Positions 6,408 to 7,504 of a DNA stretch of 7,504 nucleotides are shown here, one piece after another. The stretch spans positions 1-7,504 of the forward strand of contig JACUUW010000093.1 of the NCBI GenBank assembly GCA_014859075.1, in the 5' to 3' direction. A program made the translations under genes and the position numbers. Positions within the stretch are counted from its first letter, which is position 1; the number at the start of each line of letters is the position of its first letter. Source of the DNA: Desulforudis sp. GTDB lineage: Bacteria > Bacillota > Desulfotomaculia > Desulfotomaculales > Desulforudaceae. The notes beneath the pieces are model-generated. The model worked only from the letters and a program-made list of their open reading frames with translations. It had not been told where the DNA came from and did no database searches.

Positions 6408-6617
6408 ATGCTGGAACAATTGGAATCACTAACCGAGCGCGAAAAGCGGCTGCTGGAATTCATGAGGCGGCTGGGCTGGGGCGAGGTTCTGCTCCGGATC
6501 GAAGAAGGCCAGCCGGTGTTAATTCGCGAAGCAATTCGCACTTACAAGCTGGTTGATGAAGAAAAAGCCAATAAGCGGCGAACCGCTCCCAGGGTACGGG
6601 TTTGGCGCGGCGGGTGA
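6408..6617 (+). CDS. Small DUF2292/YezD-like protein, copy 3
   Basis: This 69-residue paralogue has the core LTEREKRLLEFMRRLGWGEV, then LLRIEEGQPVLIREAIRTYKL, and a strongly basic tail (KANKRRTAPRVRVWRGG). I start it at ATG 6408 because GGGGAGG ends eight bases upstream and because this aligns its N-terminus with copy 2. The frame is open back to a GTG at 6327, but that extension overlaps copy 2, lacks a ribosome binding site and has no counterpart in the paralogues. It is the most divergent of the three: the conserved E-N-G has become E-E-G and I-Y-E-A has become I-R-E-A. A stable hairpin follows its stop. The basic tail could contact nucleic acid or an acidic partner, which is inference only. 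Confidence 0.85.
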   Translation: MLEQLESLTEREKRLLEFMRRLGWGEVLLRIEEGQPVLIREAIRTYKLVDEEKANKRRTAPRVRVWRGG

Positions 6618-6855
6618 GGCTCCGCAAGAACACGACCGGGACAATGACTGGTCGGTGTGGAACGGCACATCGGCCTTTTGCTTGTCGTAATTCTTTCTAA
6701 CGGGTGGCCCTTCCTGCTGACCAATTGGCACTACATGCAACGCCAAAATTGTGAAAGTAATCACGCTTTGTACCCGCCTGAAACGCTTGTTCAACGCCCG
6801 ACACCTGTCTTATCGTTCCACATAATTCCATTTAGAGAGAACCAGTATTAACGTA
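6618..6855. other. Gap between the small-gene cluster and the transporter promoter
   Basis: No supported gene lies here. A 64-codon frame at 6657-6851 has no ribosome binding site and no recognised motif. Besides the hairpin at 6630-6658, CAATTGGC (6722-6729) can pair with GCCAAAATTG (6742-6751) with a two-base bulge. No T-rich terminator tail was found. Confidence 0.5.
6630..6658 (+). other. Hairpin after the third small gene
   Basis: ACACGACCGG (6630-6639) pairs with CTGGTCGGTGT (6648-6658) as a 10-base stem with one bulged G and one G-T pair, starting 12 bases after the stop. It is where a terminator would be expected, but no T-run follows, so it may be a 3'-end stabilising structure or a factor-dependent terminator. 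Confidence 0.4.
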
Positions 6856-6884
6856 TTGACATAATCAGGGCTTTTTGCTACGGT
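6856..6884 (+). promoter_or_regulatory. Promoter for the SLC13-type transporter
   Basis: A perfect TTGACA (6856-6861), a 17-base spacer and TACGGT (6879-6884) preceded by TG at the extended -10 position. The transcript would start near 6891, leaving a leader of about 286 bases. It is a near twin of the promoter at 5707-5735. Confidence 0.6.
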
Positions 6885-6890
6885 GGTTTC

Positions 6891-7176
6891 GGAATGGTGG
6901 GGGGTGCAGCTGTAAAAAGCGGAGCAATAAGGGCAAATGGGATTTTCTTTTTTCGCCAGGCTCGTGAAAGTGAGCACAAGCGTTAAAGGGGGTGGTAAGG
7001 GTACACAGTCGGGTTGGTTGGATCAAGGTGTAGGCACAGTGCCGCAGTTTTGCATGCAGGAGCGTCACCGGCACGTATATCAGCTAACCGACTGGTTAAA
7101 AGGCGGGACGATTCGAATCGTAGGGAATTCATCTTAGAGGACGCTATTTCAAGTTGAGAGGGAGGTAAGGAAAGCA
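6891..7176 (+). promoter_or_regulatory. Long structured 5' leader of the transporter gene, class unknown
   Basis: The stretch has no supported gene but notable pairing. Bases 7003-7021 can pair with 7080-7096 in a helix of about 17 pairs with two single-base bulges and three G-T pairs; its centre is CAGTCGG (7006-7012) with CCGACTG (7088-7094). Inside it, GTGCCG (7039-7044) pairs perfectly with CGGCAC (7069-7074). The 3' strand of the large helix can instead form a local hairpin, TAACC-GACT-GGTTA (7085-7098), so the two folds exclude each other. A further small hairpin is GCTC/GAGC at 6960-6975. The pattern would suit a cis-regulatory RNA or attenuator, but I matched no known riboswitch class and see no terminator T-run. 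A 66-codon frame at 6937-7137 has only a weak site (AAGGG) and is not called. Confidence 0.4.
7108..7121. repeat. Perfect 14-base palindrome upstream of the transporter
   Basis: ACGATTCGAATCGT is its own reverse complement. It lies 55 bases before the transporter start and far downstream of the predicted promoter, so it could be a roadblock-type operator, or an RNA hairpin (ACGAU/AUCGU with a UCGA loop) in the leader. Confidence 0.6.
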
Positions 7177-7504
7177 ATGACTTCACCCGGAGTATCAGGT
7201 GAAATTATTTCACCGGTGTCGCAAATCAACTGGAAGAGAATCGGGTTTTTGATGTTGGGCGTTGTTTTATTTGCTCTGTTTTACGCGCTGCCACCCTTGG
7301 CGCCGGCTGTAGACCCTGCCGGAGAAAGTTTTGCCCTCAGCCGGGAGGGCCAATTGGCCATCGGCTTGTTTATGCTCGCCGGCATCTGGTGGGTGTTCGA
7401 GGTGATACCGATCGGCGCCACCAGTATCGCCATCGGATTGGTTCAGGCCGCGTTCCTTATCCGGCCTGCCAGCGTGGCATTCGGGGATTTCTTCAGCACT
7501 TCGG
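7177..7504 (+). CDS. SLC13/DASS-type divalent anion transporter, N-terminal part
   Basis: The 109 codons in the window begin at ATG 7177, behind GGGAGG and AAGGA (11 and 5 bases ahead). The protein starts with a short hydrophilic tail, then a membrane segment at about 22-41 (IGFLMLGVVLFALFYALPPL) and another at about 59-79 (QLAIGLFMLAGIWWVFEVIP). The run G-L-F-M-L-A-G-I-W-W-V-F-E-V-I-P-I-G-A-T-S matches the family pattern L-W-x-T/F-E-x-I-P-x-x-x-T near the N-terminus of DASS carriers. These import di- or tricarboxylates or sulfate, often with Na+. The substrate-binding Ser-Asn-Thr motifs lie beyond the window, so substrate and integrity cannot be judged. It has its own promoter and a long leader. 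Dicarboxylate import would suit the CoA-transferase locus, which is inference. Confidence 0.82.
   Translation, partial: MTSPGVSGEIISPVSQINWKRIGFLMLGVVLFALFYALPPLAPAVDPAGESFALSREGQLAIGLFMLAGIWWVFEVIPIGATSIAIGLVQAAFLIRPASVAFGDFFSTS

Noticed and set aside
6657..6851. A 64-codon frame with a hydrophobic start (GLLLVVILSNGWPFLLTNW)
   Set aside because: The GTG start has no ribosome binding site and lies inside a hairpin, and there is no family resemblance.
6925..7015. Possible cyclic-di-GMP (GEMM) riboswitch because of GGGCAAA
   Set aside because: The rest of the conserved core (GACGCAAAGCC and the tetraloop receptor arrangement) is absent.
7085..7125. tRNA-like segment or phage attachment site, suggested by TTCGAAT
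   Set aside because: The T-arm position 53-61 pair is wrong, and no acceptor stem, D arm or anticodon arm with a 7-base loop can be drawn around it.
6937..7137. A 66-codon frame in the transporter leader, with a WLKGGTIRIVGN segment faintly like the small-protein core
   Set aside because: Weak ribosome binding site (AAGGG only) and too little similarity to call a fourth copy or a pseudogene. The stretch is better explained as a structured leader.

Overview
The window reads like a chromosomal segment of a fairly GC-rich, spore-former-type Firmicute, possibly close to Desulfotomaculum/Pelotomaculum (Peptococcaceae). This is inferred from strong Shine-Dalgarno sequences (AGGAGG type), frequent GTG starts, TTGACA/TTGACC promoters and the gene families present. 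No rRNA, tRNA, CRISPR array or complete mobile element was seen.

Left part, all on the minus strand (about 1-3570). An acetyl-CoA hydrolase/transferase-family CoA-transferase starts at 3441 and ends at 2110, with its own promoter and a weak terminator. It is followed by a gene for an IS1634-like transposase homologue (1991-522) with its own promoter. A two-CBS-domain protein starts 28 bases after that gene and runs off the left edge. The transposase homologue has an open frame of normal length, but by my from-memory alignment two of its three DDE catalytic residues are replaced, and no terminal inverted repeats are evident. It therefore looks more like a domesticated or decaying protein than an active insertion sequence.

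Middle part, plus strand (3690-5577). A membrane sensor histidine kinase and a 128-residue single-domain response regulator overlap by 41 bases and are divergent from the CoA-transferase gene. The regulator is a bare receiver with no DNA-binding output, so the end of the signalling path lies outside this window.

Right part, plus strand (5578-7504). Three consecutive small genes (64, 64 and 69 residues) are tandem paralogues with the core T-x-R-E-K ... W-G-E-V ... G-Q-P-V ... E-A-x-R-T, which I assign to the DUF2292/YezD-like small-protein group. After a roughly 240-base stretch without a gene comes a consensus-like promoter, a leader of about 286 bases with strong base-pairing potential, and the start of an SLC13/DASS-type anion transporter that runs off the right edge. 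The promoters ahead of the small-gene cluster and the transporter share TTGACA, a 17-base spacer and TTTTGnTACGGT, which suggests matched expression.

Most worth following up: the transposase homologue with lost catalytic residues, the triplicated small genes, the output-less two-component pair beside a CoA-transferase, and the structured transporter leader with a 14-base perfect palindrome.
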